Source: Gammaproteobacteria bacterium
Lineage (GTDB): Bacteria; Pseudomonadota; Gammaproteobacteria; Enterobacterales; Kangiellaceae
NCBI GenBank assembly: GCA_002401655.1
Contig: NVTT01000004.1
Span: 39,038 to 47,485 of the forward strand
Length of the DNA: 8,448 nucleotides
Direction of reading: 5' to 3'
The position numbers were made by a program, and so were the translations under genes. The notes beneath the pieces are model-generated. The model ran no database searches and was not told the origin of the DNA. It worked only from the letters and a program-made list of their open reading frames with translations. Positions within the stretch are counted from its first letter, which is position 1. Every line of letters starts with the position of its first letter. This document shows, in pieces, positions 6,595-8,448 of this stretch.

Positions 6595-7256
6595 GACATT
6601 TTAGAAATGTTAGCTTTTTTGTTAGTCTAGTTGTTAGTTTGCTTTTAATGGTTTCTTGCGGTGAACATCAACCAAAAAACAAGGCGGTTTATTTATTGAT
6701 TGATACATCAGGAACCTATACAGAGGAGTTGAAAAAAGCGCAAAGCATTGTGAATTATTTATTGGCGACTTTAAATAGTGGTGATTCAATCGCGCTTGCC
6801 AGGATCGATAGTGGTAGCTTTAGCGAGAAAGACATCATTGCCAAAGCAACCTTTGATTTGCGTCCTAGTACGACTAACAATCAAAAACGTCTATTTAAGC
6901 AAGCGGTTGATGAATTTGTTACCAATACTAAACGCGGTAGTCGAAATACCGATATTACGGGCGGATTAATGCAGGCTACCGATTTTGTCAATGAAACAAA
7001 AGCGGGCGAAAAATATGTCCTTATATTTTCAGATCTCGAAGAGGATTTAAGCAAAGGACATATTCGAGATTTTCCGATTGATGTTAAGGGCATTGAAGTG
7101 GTTGCATTAAATGTAACCAAGCTTCGCTCCGATAACATTGATCCTAGAGACTATAAGAAACGTTTAGTCGCTTGGCAAGAACGAGTTGAAAGTGGAGGCG
7201 GTACGTGGAGAGTATTGAATGATTTAGAGCAGTTGGATTCTTTGTTAGTTCGTTAA
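6591..7256 (+). CDS. VWA-domain lipoprotein
   Basis: A 221-residue predicted lipoprotein. The signal peptide (1-22) has a long hydrophobic core and ends MVSC, with Cys23 as the lipidation site; Met at -3 is tolerated but not ideal. Gly at +2 predicts release to the outer membrane. The mature protein is almost entirely one von Willebrand factor A domain. Its metal-ion-dependent adhesion site (MIDAS) is complete: Asp38-x-Ser40-x-Thr42 (DTSGT), Thr120 (NTDITGG) and Asp148 (IFSDLEE). Such domains bind protein partners through a divalent metal. Here it would act in the periplasm, where the 349-382 loop of the co-encoded membrane protein is also predicted to lie. The start overlaps the upstream stop (ATGA), with GGAG (6580-6583) seven bases before it. 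No convincing terminator follows the gene. Confidence 0.85.
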   Translation: MRHFRNVSFFVSLVVSLLLMVSCGEHQPKNKAVYLLIDTSGTYTEELKKAQSIVNYLLATLNSGDSIALARIDSGSFSEKDIIAKATFDLRPSTTNNQKRLFKQAVDEFVTNTKRGSRNTDITGGLMQATDFVNETKAGEKYVLIFSDLEEDLSKGHIRDFPIDVKGIEVVALNVTKLRSDNIDPRDYKKRLVAWQERVESGGGTWRVLNDLEQLDSLLVR

Positions 7257-7293
7257 TTGTTCGCTGTTAGTGGGCTTAGAAAGGCAGGTTGTT

Positions 7294-7443
7294 TTAATTT
7301 CTCATGTTGAGCTGGACTGCTGATGGAACGTATTTATATCCCAGACCATCATATTTCCAACCAATGCCTTCAATGGATTGCGTATAAAGACACACCACTT
7401 TTGAGATAAGCGTTTGAATACTCAAATTCAATATATCGTATAT
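7294..7443 (-). pseudogene. Possible remnant of a protein gene
   Basis: On the minus strand an open stretch of 49 codons runs from just after a TGA (7446-7444) to a TAA (7296-7294). Its peptide looks protein-like towards the C-terminus (for example QSIEGIGWKYDGLGYKYVP). It has no ATG near its beginning and no ribosome site before the only early TTG (codon 5). It could be the surviving 3' end of a decayed or displaced gene. The forward strand of the same DNA also has two short frames (7304-7387 and 7323-7409) without ribosome sites, so chance is not excluded. I do not recognise the family. Confidence 0.25.
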
Positions 7444-7459
7444 TCAATCACACACATAA

Positions 7460-7506
7460 TGACTCACTTGTCGTGACTCACTAATGGTGATATATTAAGT
7501 GAGTTA
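7460..7506 (+). promoter_or_regulatory. Extended -10 promoter with flanking repeats, driving the ATPase gene
   Basis: A good sigma-70 promoter is visible: TTGTCG (7468-7473), a 17-bp spacer, and TATATT (7491-7496) preceded by TGA, giving an extended -10. Transcription would start near 7503, about 25 bases before the GTG start codon. The nonamer TGACTCACT is repeated directly at 7460-7468 and 7474-7482, bracketing the -35 box. An inverted partner, AAGTGAGTTA (7497-7506), lies just after the -10; it matches the complement of the first copy in 9 of 10 bases. The arrangement looks like an operator for a repressor or activator of the downstream gene. Confidence 0.6.
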
Positions 7507-7527
7507 TAAATTCAAGGTTTAAACAAC

Positions 7528-8448
7528 GTGAAACAAGAACCATTTCCTAGACGCATAGTAACAGGCACTGCATTTTGTAATCGTCATGAAGAGCGTGAAA
7601 TACTAACATCGCTGTTTCAGCAAGGTACGCATGTTTGGATGCAGGCACATAGGCGACATGGAAAAACGTCGCTATTATTGCAGACCGTTGAGGACATGAA
7701 AAAAAGTAACCAAGATATTATGGTTGAAAGATGTCATCTTCTTTTTACTAGTGGTGCAGAAAGTATTGTTAGACAAATACTGCGCTCTGTGTCAAAACTA
7801 ACAGGTTCAATCATTGAAGCGGAAGGTCGCAAGAAGAGCAAAGCAAAACACCAAACATTTCTAAACAAAGTAATGAGTCGTTTCAGCCAACTAAACCCCA
7901 AAATCAGCTTAACGGATGGCAAACTTTCTGTATCTTTAGAGTCGGTTTATGATATTGATGCACTTGTTTTCGGATTAGAAAAGCTAGATGAATTGGCTTT
8001 TGAACAGGGCTTTCGAGTCATTCTTATTATAGATGAATTTCAAGAACTCGCTAAATCTAACAATGGAATAATGCTTGAGTCAGCCATTAGAGATAGACTT
8101 GAAACCTCTAAATCTTTAACGTTCGTTTTTTGTGGCTCTGAAAGTACGCTAATGGCGCAAGCTATGACTGATTCTAAGCGGCCTTTGTATAATCATACGT
8201 ATCCATTTTCGCTTGAAAGGATCTCAGCGGATTCTTACTTAAAACATCTGAATAAAATGGCGTTACGTGAATGGGGAAAACAGCTTAAGAGTGATGTTAT
8301 TGAGTTGATAATAAAATTGAGCGAACGCCACCCGTATTACCTTAATAGTCTTTGTAGTGAAATTTGGCTGAAGAAAACTCAGCCTACCAAAACCACCGTG
8401 TTAATCGCATGGGAGAAAACTGTTTCTGCGGTAGAAAGGGAGGAAGAA
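7528..8448 (+). CDS. P-loop ATPase, archaeal-type ATPase/STAND-like, 5' part
   Basis: The first 307 codons of an ATPase that runs off the window; there is no stop in frame. It opens with the family-typical GTAFCNRHEEREILTSL (compare F-x-x-R-x-x-E-x-x-x-L). Then come a P-loop AHRRHGKTSLL (40-50), in which the usual first Gly is Ala40 while Gly45-Lys46-Thr47 are kept, and Walker B VILIIDEFQEL (164-174) with Asp169-Glu170. A sensor-like strand FVFCGSE (199-205) and HPYYLN (268-273, compare G-x-P-x-Y-L) follow. This order matches the archaeal-type ATPase (PF01637-like) group, common in accessory regions of bacteria with varied or unknown roles. A C-terminal domain is expected beyond the window. 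GTG 7528 is the only plausible start after an in-frame TAA (7507-7509); the conserved N-terminus requires it. AAGG (7514-7517) is a weak, rather distant ribosome site. It has its own promoter. Confidence 0.8.
   Translation, partial: MKQEPFPRRIVTGTAFCNRHEEREILTSLFQQGTHVWMQAHRRHGKTSLLLQTVEDMKKSNQDIMVERCHLLFTSGAESIVRQILRSVSKLTGSIIEAEGRKKSKAKHQTFLNKVMSRFSQLNPKISLTDGKLSVSLESVYDIDALVFGLEKLDELAFEQGFRVILIIDEFQELAKSNNGIMLESAIRDRLETSKSLTFVFCGSESTLMAQAMTDSKRPLYNHTYPFSLERISADSYLKHLNKMALREWGKQLKSDVIELIIKLSERHPYYLNSLCSEIWLKKTQPTKTTVLIAWEKTVSAVEREEE

Noticed and set aside
7323..7409. 28-codon plus-strand frame in the gap before the ATPase
   Set aside because: No Shine-Dalgarno sequence and no recognisable peptide; it overlaps the more protein-like minus-strand stretch.

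Overview
The window is an AT-rich stretch of bacterial chromosome. It suggests a marine gammaproteobacterium of the Alteromonadales/Vibrionales type (for example a relative of Colwellia, Thalassotalea, Psychromonas or Shewanella). The grounds are the end of an AmpG-family muropeptide permease, a TIGR04219-type outer-membrane barrel protein and a YajG-type lipoprotein, all typical of that group, plus the low GC. The genus cannot be fixed from the sequence alone.

Layout: (i) 1-528, 3' end of an ampG-like transporter (+), ending in a hairpin that overlaps its stop codon; (ii) 571-1338, a small outer-membrane beta-barrel protein (-), with palindromes in its upstream region; (iii) 1548-4995, a minus-strand run of response regulator (4995-4096), two-hairpin REP/BIME-like repeat (4056-3974), membrane sensor ATPase/histidine kinase (3905-2148) and YajG-family lipoprotein (2114-1548); (iv) 4996-5130, a divergent control region with repeated TTTTTCAC/TCAC boxes, two of them exactly one helical turn apart; (v) 5131-7256, a translationally coupled plus-strand pair, a 487-residue multi-pass membrane protein of no family I recognise and a lipoprotein carrying a von Willebrand factor A (VWA) domain with an intact metal site; (vi) 7257-7527, intergenic DNA with a possible gene remnant on the minus strand and a strong extended -10 promoter; (vii) 7528-8448, the 5' part of a GTG-initiated P-loop ATPase related to the archaeal-type ATPase family, running off the window.

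The part most likely to be an undescribed system is 1548-7256. It holds a two-component pair with an atypical kinase, divergent from a membrane-protein/VWA-lipoprotein pair. Most products (kinase, both lipoproteins, the large membrane protein) are in or on the envelope, so an envelope-sensing or envelope-remodelling role is a reasonable inference. Nothing in the sequence proves which signal or substrate is involved. The shared divergent promoter region with TCAC repeats suggests that the regulator controls itself and the pair.

The ATPase has its own promoter and is probably a separate unit. No tRNA, rRNA, CRISPR array, complete insertion sequence or integrase is visible.
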